From the NCBI RefSeq assembly GCF_001043005.1, contig NZ_JYKZ01000010.1:110323-174322 (forward strand): DNA of 64,000 nucleotides, given 5' to 3'. The notes under the pieces are model-generated. The model ran no database searches. It saw only the letters and a program-made list of their open reading frames with translations, and was not told where the DNA came from. Shown here piece after piece: positions 37,829-45,395 of the stretch (positions within the stretch are counted from its first letter, which is position 1; each line of letters opens with the position of its first letter). Both the position numbers and the translations under genes were made by a program. The stretch is from Pseudomonas psychrophila. GTDB taxonomy: Bacteria; Pseudomonadota; Gammaproteobacteria; Pseudomonadales; Pseudomonadaceae.

Positions 37829-38458
37829 GTGATTCGTGTACTGGTAGCAGAAGACCACACCATTGTGCGTGAAGGGATCAAGCAATTGATCGGCCTGGCC
37901 AAAGACCTGCTGGTAGTCGGTGAGGCCAGCAATGGCGAGCAGTTGCTGGAAACCTTGCGTCATGTGCCATGTGAGGTGGTACTGCTGGACATCTCCATGC
38001 CGGGGGTCAATGGCCTTGAAGCGATACCTCGTATTCGGGCCTTAAACAATCCACCGGCGATTCTGGTGTTGTCGATGCACGATGAAGCGCAAATGGCGGC
38101 ACGGGCGCTGAAGTTTGGCGCGGCGGGCTATGCCACCAAAGACAGCGATCCGGCACTACTGCTGATGGCGATCCGCAAGGTCGCGGCAGGAGGGCGCTAC
38201 ATCGACCCGGACCTGGCTGACCGTATGGTGTTCGAAGTCGGCCTGACTGATTCAAGACCCTTACATGCCTTGCTGTCCGAACGTGAGTTTTCGGTGTTCA
38301 AGCGCCTGGCCCAGGGCGTTAACGTCAATGACATTGCCCAGCAGCTGGCGCTGAGCAGCAAGACCATCAGCACCCACAAGGCGCGGTTGATGCAAAAGCT
38401 CAATGTCACGTCGCTGGCCGAACTGGTGAAGTACGCGATGGAACATAAGTTGTTGTAG
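37829..38458 (+). CDS. NarL/LuxR-family response regulator
   Basis: 209 residues from the GTG at 37829, placed seven bases after AGGA; an ATG at 37823 would be too close to that site. The receiver domain has VLVAEDHTIVREG, phosphoacceptor Asp54 in VVLLDISMPG, and KDSDPALLL. A C-terminal LuxR-type helix-turn-helix follows (LSEREFSVFKRLAQGV, then LSSKTISTHKARLMQKL). Partner of the kinase directly upstream (13-bp gap). Target unknown; the downstream ABC operon is an obvious candidate. Confidence 0.92.
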   Translation: MIRVLVAEDHTIVREGIKQLIGLAKDLLVVGEASNGEQLLETLRHVPCEVVLLDISMPGVNGLEAIPRIRALNNPPAILVLSMHDEAQMAARALKFGAAGYATKDSDPALLLMAIRKVAAGGRYIDPDLADRMVFEVGLTDSRPLHALLSEREFSVFKRLAQGVNVNDIAQQLALSSKTISTHKARLMQKLNVTSLAELVKYAMEHKLL

Positions 38459-38467
38459 CGTGACTTC

Positions 38468-38605
38468 GTAGCAGCTGCCGAAGGCTGCGTCCTGTTGCGC
38501 AGCGACCGTGAATCCTGAGTCCCGGGTCTGCCTGGCCCAGCGCGCTTTGCGGTTCTGCGACGACTGCATCGTCGAACGCAGCCTCGCTCCTTCGGCAGCT
38601 GCTAC
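38468..38605. repeat. REP-type inverted repeat pair (family B) in a 376-bp gene-free gap
   Basis: The left arm GTAGCAGCTGCCGAAGGCTG (from 38468) is mirrored on the right, ending CTTCGGCAGCTGCTAC at 38605. The outer bases are the REP-type GTAG/CTAC. The core resembles family A at 17609 but has GAAGG for GCAGG. Between the arms lie smaller dyads. The rest of the gap (38606-38834) should hold the promoter of the ABC transporter operon; I see no clear sigma-70 or sigma-54 site. Confidence 0.8.
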
Positions 38606-38834
38606 GGGATGATGTTTTGTGCTGGCATATCTGTTTACGACCCTGGTTGGCCGACCCCGGGCCCTGCTGCAGGGTTTGCCGCGCCTAACCGTTCTATTCA
38701 CGACATCCCTGTAGGGCAATCCCTACCCAAAGCTTTCCAACCTCCTGATGTGAATCTCTCTTGCCTCCCGATTTCTGTGGGGTAGCCGCTTCTTTAGTCT
38801 TGGCCTACGGCAGTCCAAAACAAAAGGTGTGGTT

Positions 38835-39959
38835 ATGAGTGAGGTCGGTGCAAGCGCTGGGGCGGATGAGATTCTGGTCAGCTTTCGTGGCGTGCAAAAG
38901 AGCTACGACGGTGAAAACCTGATCGTCAAAGATCTCAATCTGGAGATTCGCAAAGGCGAGTTCCTGACCTTGCTCGGGCCTTCCGGTTCGGGCAAAACCA
39001 CCAGCCTGATGATGCTGGCCGGTTTCGAGACGCCCACTGCCGGTGAAATTTTGCTGGCCGGGCGCTCAATCAACAACGTGCCGCCACACAAGCGCGACAT
39101 TGGCATGGTGTTTCAAAACTATGCGTTGTTCCCGCACATGACCGTGGCCGAAAACCTCGGCTTTCCCCTGTCGGTGCGCGGGTTGAACCGAACCGATATC
39201 AGTCAGCGGGTCAAACGGGTGCTGAGCATGGTTCAGCTCGACGCCTTCGCCCAGCGCTACCCGGCCCAGCTGTCTGGCGGCCAGCAGCAACGCGTGGCGC
39301 TGGCCCGTGCGCTGGTGTTCGAGCCGCAGCTGGTGCTGATGGATGAACCCTTGGGGGCGCTGGACAAACAACTGCGTGAACACATGCAGATGGAAATCAA
39401 ACACCTGCACCAACGCCTGGGCGTGACCGTGGTCTACGTGACCCACGACCAGGGTGAAGCGCTGACCATGTCCGATCGCGTTGCCGTGTTTCACCAAGGT
39501 GAAATCCAGCAAATCGCTCCGCCGCGCATGCTCTATGAAGAGCCGAAAAACACTTTTGTTGCCAACTTTATCGGCGAGAACAACCGGCTCAATGGCCGCC
39601 TGCACAGCCAGGACGGCGATCGTTGTGTGGTCGAGCTGAGCCGGGGCGAGAAAGTCCAGGCCCTGGCGGTGAATGTCGGTCGTACAGGTGATCCGGTGAC
39701 CCTGTCGATTCGCCCTGAACGTATCAGCCTCAATGGTTCCAGCGAGTCGTGCGCCAATCGGTTCTCGGGTCGGGTTGAGGAGTTTATCTACCTGGGCGAC
39801 CACGTCCGGGTGCGCCTGGAAGTCTGCGGCATGAACGATTTCTTTGTGAAACAGCCGATTGCCGAGCTGGACCCCACCCTGGCTGTCGGCGACGTCGTGC
39901 CACTGGGCTGGCAGGTCGAACATGTACGTGCGCTGGACCCTCTCTTAGAGGCGAATTGA
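38835..39959 (+). CDS. Polyamine-type ABC transporter ATP-binding protein (PotA family)
   Basis: 374 residues from the ATG at 38835, with AAAGGTG upstream. Walker A (LLGPSGSGKTTSLMML), Q-loop (VFQNYALFPHM), signature (LSGGQQQRVALARAL) and Walker B (LVLMDEPLGALD) are intact. The C-terminal TOBE domain (about 285-365) is typical of spermidine/putrescine and iron importers. First gene of a four-gene ABC operon; substrate assignment comes from the operon as a whole. Confidence 0.93.
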   Translation: MSEVGASAGADEILVSFRGVQKSYDGENLIVKDLNLEIRKGEFLTLLGPSGSGKTTSLMMLAGFETPTAGEILLAGRSINNVPPHKRDIGMVFQNYALFPHMTVAENLGFPLSVRGLNRTDISQRVKRVLSMVQLDAFAQRYPAQLSGGQQQRVALARALVFEPQLVLMDEPLGALDKQLREHMQMEIKHLHQRLGVTVVYVTHDQGEALTMSDRVAVFHQGEIQQIAPPRMLYEEPKNTFVANFIGENNRLNGRLHSQDGDRCVVELSRGEKVQALAVNVGRTGDPVTLSIRPERISLNGSSESCANRFSGRVEEFIYLGDHVRVRLEVCGMNDFFVKQPIAELDPTLAVGDVVPLGWQVEHVRALDPLLEAN

Positions 39960-39999
39960 TCGCCCCGGCTTCACCAACCCTGCACAGTGGAGAATAACA

Positions 40000-41040
40000 A
40001 TGCATACATCCTTCAAGTTCACGGCCTTAAGTCTGGGCCTGATGTTTGCGGCCAATGCACTGGCCGCAACCGATCTGACCGTGGTGTCGTTTGGCGGCGC
40101 AAACAAGGCCGCTCAGGTCAAAGCGTTTTACGCCCCTTGGGAAGCCAAGGGCGAAGGCAAGATCATTGCCGGGGAATACAACGGTGAAATGGCCAAGATC
40201 AAGGCCATGGTCGACACCAAAAGTATCTCTTGGGACCTGGTAGAAGTGGAGTCCCCGGAGCTGTCCCGCGGTTGCGACGAGGACATGTTCGAACCGCTGG
40301 ACCCGGCGCTGTTCGGCAATCCTGATCAATATGTCAAAGGCGCAATTCAGTCCTGTGGGGCGGGTTTCTTTGTGTGGTCCACTGTTCTTGCCTACAACGC
40401 CGACAAGCTGAAAACTGCACCGACCAGTTGGGCGGACTTTTGGGACACCAAAACCTTCCCGGGCAAACGCGGGCTGCGCAAAGGCGCCAAGTACACCCTG
40501 GAATTCGCGTTGATGGCTGATGGTGTCGCGCCCAAGGATGTGTACACCGTGCTGGCGAGCAAGGACGGTCAGAACCGCGCCTTTAAAAAACTCGATGAAC
40601 TCAAGCCAAGCATTCAGTGGTGGGAAGCGGGCGCGCAGCCGCCTCAATACCTGGCTTCTGGCGATGTGGTGATGAGCTCGGCCTACAACGGTCGAATCGC
40701 TGCCGTGCAAAAAGAAAGCAATCTGAAAATCGTGTGGAACGGCGGCATTTACGACTTTGATGCATGGGCCATCCCTAAAGGGCTGGGTAAAGCCAAGGCG
40801 GACGCAGCGAAGAAATTCATGGCCTTCACCCTGCTGCCTCAACAGCAAAGCGTTTACTCGCAAAACATCGCTTACGGCCCGGCCAACAAGGACGCGATGC
40901 CATTGCTGCCTAAAGAGGTTCAGGCCGACATGCCGACAGCCCCGCAAAACATTGCCAACCAGGTACAGATCGACGTCAGCTTCTGGGCTGACAACGGTGA
41001 GCAACTGGAACAGCGCTTCAACGCCTGGGCTGCCAAGTAA
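40000..41040 (+). CDS. Periplasmic substrate-binding protein, spermidine/putrescine family
   Basis: 346 residues with a clear signal peptide (SLGLMFAANALA). The sequence LTVVSFGGANKAAQVKAF opens a COG0687/PotD-type binding protein. WDLVEVESPELSRGCDEDM and the late GPANKDAMPLLPKE are typical of the putative polyamine-binding subfamily common in Pseudomonas. Ligand not proven. 40 bp after the ATPase gene. Confidence 0.92.
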   Translation: MHTSFKFTALSLGLMFAANALAATDLTVVSFGGANKAAQVKAFYAPWEAKGEGKIIAGEYNGEMAKIKAMVDTKSISWDLVEVESPELSRGCDEDMFEPLDPALFGNPDQYVKGAIQSCGAGFFVWSTVLAYNADKLKTAPTSWADFWDTKTFPGKRGLRKGAKYTLEFALMADGVAPKDVYTVLASKDGQNRAFKKLDELKPSIQWWEAGAQPPQYLASGDVVMSSAYNGRIAAVQKESNLKIVWNGGIYDFDAWAIPKGLGKAKADAAKKFMAFTLLPQQQSVYSQNIAYGPANKDAMPLLPKEVQADMPTAPQNIANQVQIDVSFWADNGEQLEQRFNAWAAK

Positions 41041-41108
41041 GCAGACCTGATCTGCGGTGCGACCCATCGGGTCGCACCGCCATCGTTTAAAGTTTTTCGG
41101 AGTTCGCC

Positions 41109-42356
41109 ATGGCCGTCGCCGTTCCCCTGAACGAGGTCTCCAGCCCCACCTTGAAGAAGCGCCTGGCGCATGCCGAGCGGATCAACCGCTGGAAGGCGCA
41201 GGCGCTGATTGCACCCTTGGTGATCTTTTTGCTGCTGGTGTTTCTGGTACCGATTGCGGCACTGCTCTACAAAAGTGTCGGTAACCCGGAGGTGGTCGAG
41301 GGTTTGCCGCGCACGGTGGTTGCCGTTGAAAGCTGGGACGGCAAGGGTTTGCCCGCCGAGCCTGTGTATAAGGCACTGAGTGAAGACTTGGCTGAAGCTC
41401 GCAAGAATCAAGTCTTGGGCGATCTGTCCAAGCGTCTGAATATGGAATTGGCCGGCTACCGTAGCCTGTTGATGAAAACCGCCAAGGCGCTGCCCTTCAA
41501 GGCTGCCCCAGAATCGTACAAAGATGCGATGGAAGGGATTGATGAGCGTTGGGGCGACCCGGCGTACTGGCAGGCGATCAAACGTAACAGCTCCAGCGTG
41601 ACTGCGTTTTATCTGCTGGCGGCTGTCGATCATCGCATCGACGATCTGGGCGAAATCGCGCAGGCCACGCCTGATCAGTCGATCTATCTGGATATCTTCG
41701 CCCGTACCTTCTGGATGGGCTTTGTGATCACCTGTATTTGCCTGGTGCTGGCCTACCCGTTGGCGTACTTGCTGGCCAACCTGCCAACACGGCAAAGCAA
41801 CCTGTTGATGATCCTGGTGCTGTTGCCGTTCTGGACCTCGGTGTTGGTGCGGGTCGCGTCCTGGATTGTGTTGCTGCAGTCGGGCGGCCTGATCAATAGC
41901 GCACTGATCAGCATCGGCCTGATCGACAAGCCGCTGGAACTGGTGTTCAACCGCACCGGGGTCTACATCTCGATGGTGCACATACTGTTGCCGTTCATGA
42001 TTCTGCCGATCTACAGCGTGATGAAAGGTATCTCGCCTACCTATATGCGTGCAGCCATCTCACTGGGTTGTCATCCATTTGCTAGCTTCTGGCGGGTGTA
42101 CTTCCCGCAGACTTATGCCGGTATTGGGGCGGGTTGCTTGCTGGTATTCATCATTGCGATTGGTTACTACATCACCCCGGCCTTGCTTGGCAGCCCGAAC
42201 GACCAGATGGTCAGCTACTTCGTGGCGTTCTACACCAACACCAGCATCAACTGGGGTATGGCGACAGCATTGGGCGGCTTGTTGTTGCTGGCGACCGTCG
42301 TGTTGTACCTGATGTACAACTGGCTGGTCGGCGCCAGCCGCCTGCGTTTGAGTTAA
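41109..42356 (+). CDS. ABC transporter permease with large periplasmic insert
   Basis: 415 residues, longer than the usual 280-300 for PotB-type permeases. The first membrane helix (LIAPLVIFLLLVFLVPIAAL, about residues 35-55) is followed by about 140 mostly polar residues before helix 2 (about 200). The remaining helices follow the normal pattern, with the EAA-type loop SPTYMRAAISLGCHPFASF. Such inserts occur in a Pseudomonas subset of this family. They may contact the binding protein. Confidence 0.9.
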   Translation: MAVAVPLNEVSSPTLKKRLAHAERINRWKAQALIAPLVIFLLLVFLVPIAALLYKSVGNPEVVEGLPRTVVAVESWDGKGLPAEPVYKALSEDLAEARKNQVLGDLSKRLNMELAGYRSLLMKTAKALPFKAAPESYKDAMEGIDERWGDPAYWQAIKRNSSSVTAFYLLAAVDHRIDDLGEIAQATPDQSIYLDIFARTFWMGFVITCICLVLAYPLAYLLANLPTRQSNLLMILVLLPFWTSVLVRVASWIVLLQSGGLINSALISIGLIDKPLELVFNRTGVYISMVHILLPFMILPIYSVMKGISPTYMRAAISLGCHPFASFWRVYFPQTYAGIGAGCLLVFIIAIGYYITPALLGSPNDQMVSYFVAFYTNTSINWGMATALGGLLLLATVVLYLMYNWLVGASRLRLS

Positions 42357-42366
42357 GGAGAGCGCC

Positions 42367-43191
42367 ATGCTGAGCCCCTACATGTCACCCGTTGAGCGGG
42401 TCTGGTTCTACAGCTTGCGCATTCTTTGCGGGCTGATTCTGCTGTTCCTGATTTTGCCGGTTCTGGTGATTATTCCGTTGTCGTTCAACTCGGGCAGCTT
42501 TCTGGTGTATCCGCTGCAAGGCTTTTCGTTGCACTGGTATCAGGACTTCTTCGCTTCAGCTGAGTGGATGCGTGCCTTGAAAAACAGCGTGATCGTGGCT
42601 CCGTTGGCCACCGTGCTGGCGATGGTATTTGGCACGTTGGCGGCGATCGGCCTGACCCGAAGTGATTTTCCGGGCAAGGCACTGGTGATGGCCCTGGTGA
42701 TCTCGCCGATGGTGGTGCCAGTTGTGATCATCGGTGTGGCCAGTTACCTGTTTTTTGCGCCGTTGGGCATGGGCAACAGCTACATCTCGCTGATCGTGGT
42801 GCATGCGGTATTGGGTGTGCCGTTTGTAATCATTACCGTGTCGGCCACGTTGCAAGGTTTTAACCAGAACCTGGTGCGAGCGGCTGCCAGCCTGGGTGCT
42901 TCACCGCTGACCGCCTTTCGTCGAGTGACATTGCCACTCATTGCACCGGGGGTGATTTCAGGTGCGCTGTTTGCCTTTGCGACATCGTTTGATGAAGTTG
43001 TGGTCACCCTGTTTCTGGCTGGGCCTGAGCAGGCGACCTTGCCACGGCAGATGTTCAGCGGCATCCGTGAAAACCTCAGCCCTACCATTGCTGCAGCGGC
43101 CACCTTGTTGATCGCGTTTTCGGTGGTGTTGTTGCTGACGCTGGAATGGTTGCGCGGTCGCAGTGAGAAGTTGCGCACGGCGCAGGCTTAA
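42367..43191 (+). CDS. ABC transporter permease (PotC-like)
   Basis: 274 residues, six membrane helices. The EAA loop NLVRAAASLGASPLTAFRRV contacts the ATPase. It starts 11 bases after the first permease gene, so the two are one transcript. Its stop overlaps the stop of the convergent transposase gene by four bases. Confidence 0.92.
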   Translation: MLSPYMSPVERVWFYSLRILCGLILLFLILPVLVIIPLSFNSGSFLVYPLQGFSLHWYQDFFASAEWMRALKNSVIVAPLATVLAMVFGTLAAIGLTRSDFPGKALVMALVISPMVVPVVIIGVASYLFFAPLGMGNSYISLIVVHAVLGVPFVIITVSATLQGFNQNLVRAAASLGASPLTAFRRVTLPLIAPGVISGALFAFATSFDEVVVTLFLAGPEQATLPRQMFSGIRENLSPTIAAAATLLIAFSVVLLLTLEWLRGRSEKLRTAQA

Positions 43192-43691
43192 ACCCAGCAG
43201 GCATCCCACAAGGGGTAATCGCCGATCCGCGTGGTCAATTGGGCGCGGATCGGGTTTTTGATGAGGTAGCGGGCGATGTCTTTTATGTCCTCCTCTTGCC
43301 TGACTGCCCTGTCGTTATAGCCCTTTTGCCACAACCGTCCGCTGGATTGACATGCCTGATTGACCGTTACGCTGCTGCGTGATTTGAAGCGGCACATCAA
43401 CTCGCCCAAGGTTTTACGGCGTAGCTCTACGAGCCAGTGGCAGTGGTCGGGCATGACCACCCAGGCTATGGACCTGACGATACCTTCGTCATGAGCTTGC
43501 CGAAACTGGTTCACCACAAGACGGCCCAGATGGAAGTCGGTAAAAACTGGCCGGCGTAGTTCGGTGACGGTGGTGAGTAGGTATATGTGGCCGGGCTCGG
43601 AGTAGCGTCCGATACGCAGGCGACAAGCGCTGTTTGAAATTGGCAATCCATTGCCCTCAGTTTTGGTTTTTTCTAACGCTAGATCAGCCAT
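43188..43691 (-). CDS. REP-associated tyrosine transposase (RAYT, Y1/HUH family)
   Basis: 167 residues from the ATG at 43689-43691; the reading frame stays open much further upstream, but that part runs antisense to rpe. The two-histidine metal site MPDHCHWLVEL and the candidate catalytic Tyr in WQKGYNDRAVR mark the IS200/IS605-like Y1 fold, and the tail KDIARYLIKNPIRAQL is typical of RAYT. These single-copy domesticated enzymes process REP sequences; several REP pairs lie within 10 kb on both sides. It is convergent with and just touches the permease gene, so probably old and settled. No flanking REP is evident immediately beside it. Confidence 0.88.
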   Translation of the reverse strand: MADLALEKTKTEGNGLPISNSACRLRIGRYSEPGHIYLLTTVTELRRPVFTDFHLGRLVVNQFRQAHDEGIVRSIAWVVMPDHCHWLVELRRKTLGELMCRFKSRSSVTVNQACQSSGRLWQKGYNDRAVRQEEDIKDIARYLIKNPIRAQLTTRIGDYPLWDACWV

Positions 43692-43835
43692 CGACAAGTT
43701 AACAAGCAAACACTTAACCGGATATTGCACTCTGCTACGGTTGGCATTGGGCCAATCATCGCGGTCACGGTGTGCGGCACATAGCCAGCGGTATACAATG
43801 CGCGCCACCGTGTTTAGCCCACTAAAAGGTGCGTC

Positions 43836-44510
43836 ATGCAGCCCTTCGCTATTGCCCCATCGATTCTTTCTGCCGATTTCGCCCGTCTTGGCGAAGAAGT
43901 GGACAACGTACTCGCCGCGGGTGCTGATATCGTTCACTTCGATGTCATGGACAATCATTACGTGCCCAATCTGACCATCGGCCCGATGGTATGCGCCGCC
44001 TTGCGCAAGTACGGCATCACCGCCCCCATCGATGCGCATCTGATGGTCAGCCCGGTTGACCGGATCATCGGCGACTTCATCGAGGCAGGCGCGACCTACA
44101 TCACGTTCCACCCCGAAGCGACCCAGCACATCGACCGCTCCTTGCAACTGATCCGCGAAGGCGGCTGCAAGGCAGGTCTGGTGTTCAACCCGGCGACACC
44201 GCTGGATGTGCTCAAGTACGTCATGGACAAGGTCGACATGATCTTGCTGATGAGCGTCAACCCGGGTTTTGGCGGGCAAAAATTCATCCCGGGCACGCTG
44301 GACAAGCTGCGAGAAGCCCGTGCGTTGATCGATGCTTCCGGTCGCGAAATTCGCCTCGAAATCGACGGTGGCGTGAACGTTGGCAACATCCGCGAAATCG
44401 CTGAAGCAGGCGCCGACACCTTTGTCGCCGGTTCAGCAATTTTCAATACCCCGAACTACGAAGAAGTCATTCAAAAAATGCGTGCCGAGCTTGCGTTGGC
44501 ACGACCATGA
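43836..44510 (+). CDS. rpe: Ribulose-phosphate 3-epimerase
   Basis: 224 residues. It interconverts ribulose 5-phosphate and xylulose 5-phosphate in the pentose phosphate pathway. The TIM-barrel motifs are present: APSILSADFARLGEEV, HFDVMDNHYVPNLTIGP, HLMVSPVDRI and LLMSVNPGFGGQKFIP. Its stop overlaps the gph start (ATGA). Confidence 0.98.
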   Translation: MQPFAIAPSILSADFARLGEEVDNVLAAGADIVHFDVMDNHYVPNLTIGPMVCAALRKYGITAPIDAHLMVSPVDRIIGDFIEAGATYITFHPEATQHIDRSLQLIREGGCKAGLVFNPATPLDVLKYVMDKVDMILLMSVNPGFGGQKFIPGTLDKLREARALIDASGREIRLEIDGGVNVGNIREIAEAGADTFVAGSAIFNTPNYEEVIQKMRAELALARP

Positions 44511-45325
44511 GCCGTTTTGAGCAGCTACTCCAAGGTCAGTTGCCAAAGCTGGTGATGTTCGATCTGGATGGCACCCTGATTGATTCAGTACCGGATTTGG
44601 CTGTCGCCGTGGAGAGCATGCTGCTCAAATTGGGCCGCCCCCCCGCCGGCATTGAGAACGTGCGGCTGTGGATCGGAAATGGCGCACCCATGCTGGTGCG
44701 TCGTGCCCTGGCAGGCGACATGGACGGCAGCGGTGTCGACGACGCCGACGCCGAGCAGGCGCTGGAAATTTTCATGGAGGCTTACGATGGCGGCCATGAG
44801 CACACCAAGGTTTATCCCGGCGTACGCGAAAGCCTTAAGTGGCTGCAAAAGCAGGGCGTTGAAATGGCCTTGATCACCAACAAGCCTGAGCGCTTTGTTG
44901 CGCCTTTGCTGGATGAGTTGAAGCTGGGACGGTTTTTTCGCTGGATTATCGGTGGTGATACCCTGCCACAGAAAAAACCCGACCCTGCCGCGCTGTTGTT
45001 TGTGATGAAAATGGCGGGTGTTACTCCCGCCCAGTCGATGTTTATCGGCGATTCGCGCAATGACGTGCTGGCGGCAAAGGCTGCCGGTGTGCGTTGCGTA
45101 GCCCTGAGCTATGGCTACAACCACGGTCGACCGATTGAAGAAGAATCACCGGATATGGTGATTGGTAACCTGCAAGAACTGATAGCCGGTTGCTTAGATT
45201 CTACGCCTGAGATAACGTTGGGCAATTCTGCTTCCCCCTCTCGAAGAGACTCTATCGTGGTGGTCACTCGCAAACTCTGGATGAAAGTTATCAAGGCCCT
45301 GGCCCGTTGGCGTTGGCGCGCCTGA
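44507..45325 (+). CDS. gph: Phosphoglycolate phosphatase whose 3' end doubles as the trpE leader
   Basis: 272 residues, HAD family. The nucleophile motif FDLDGTLIDSVPDL, motif II ALITNKP and motif III KKPDPAA with GDSRNDVLAAKAAG are intact. It removes phosphate from 2-phosphoglycolate formed during DNA repair. The HAD fold ends near residue 225-230. The last 40 or so residues are a linker (PEITLGNSASPSRRD) followed by a 22-residue tail ending KALARWRWRA. That tail matches, codon for codon, the trp leader peptide frame found before trpG. So the gph frame runs through the whole trpE leader peptide and shares its stop codon. Confidence 0.96.
   Translation: MSRFEQLLQGQLPKLVMFDLDGTLIDSVPDLAVAVESMLLKLGRPPAGIENVRLWIGNGAPMLVRRALAGDMDGSGVDDADAEQALEIFMEAYDGGHEHTKVYPGVRESLKWLQKQGVEMALITNKPERFVAPLLDELKLGRFFRWIIGGDTLPQKKPDPAALLFVMKMAGVTPAQSMFIGDSRNDVLAAKAAGVRCVALSYGYNHGRPIEEESPDMVIGNLQELIAGCLDSTPEITLGNSASPSRRDSIVVVTRKLWMKVIKALARWRWRA
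45257..45325 (+). CDS. trpE leader peptide (attenuator), in frame within the 3' end of gph
   Basis: A frame of 22 codons from the GTG at 45257, with GAGAC six bases upstream, or 14 codons from the ATG at 45281. It ends ARWRWRA and has three Trp codons (one before the ATG, two in RWRW). After the stop is a short dyad (GCCG 45336-45339, CGGC 45346-45349), 47 bp before trpE. The peptide and its DNA closely match the leader before trpG. Attenuation of trpE and trpGDC has been reported in P. putida, so this is the expected control element. I could not fold the RNA to identify the terminator and antiterminator arms with certainty. Confidence 0.78.
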   Translation: MVVTRKLWMKVIKALARWRWRA

Positions 45326-45395
45326 CTTGAATCTGGCCGCACAGTCGGCACGTTTGCACACCTGACCGTTCTACCCTCAGACCACGAGGCACCTC

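Noticed and set aside
38760..38834. Possible sigma-54 promoter before the ABC transporter operon
   Set aside because: CTTGGCCTACGGCAG is suggestive, but lacks the GG/GC pair at correct 10-base spacing.
43792..43799. TATACAAT before rpe as a sigma-70 -10
   Set aside because: The hexamer is good, but no acceptable -35 lies 16-18 bases upstream, so I did not list it as a promoter.
43692..44279. N-terminal extension of the RAYT reading frame, upstream of its ATG
   Set aside because: The frame stays open upstream, but this part is antisense to rpe and the RAYT family length and an ATG at 43691 fit the shorter protein. It is a shadow.
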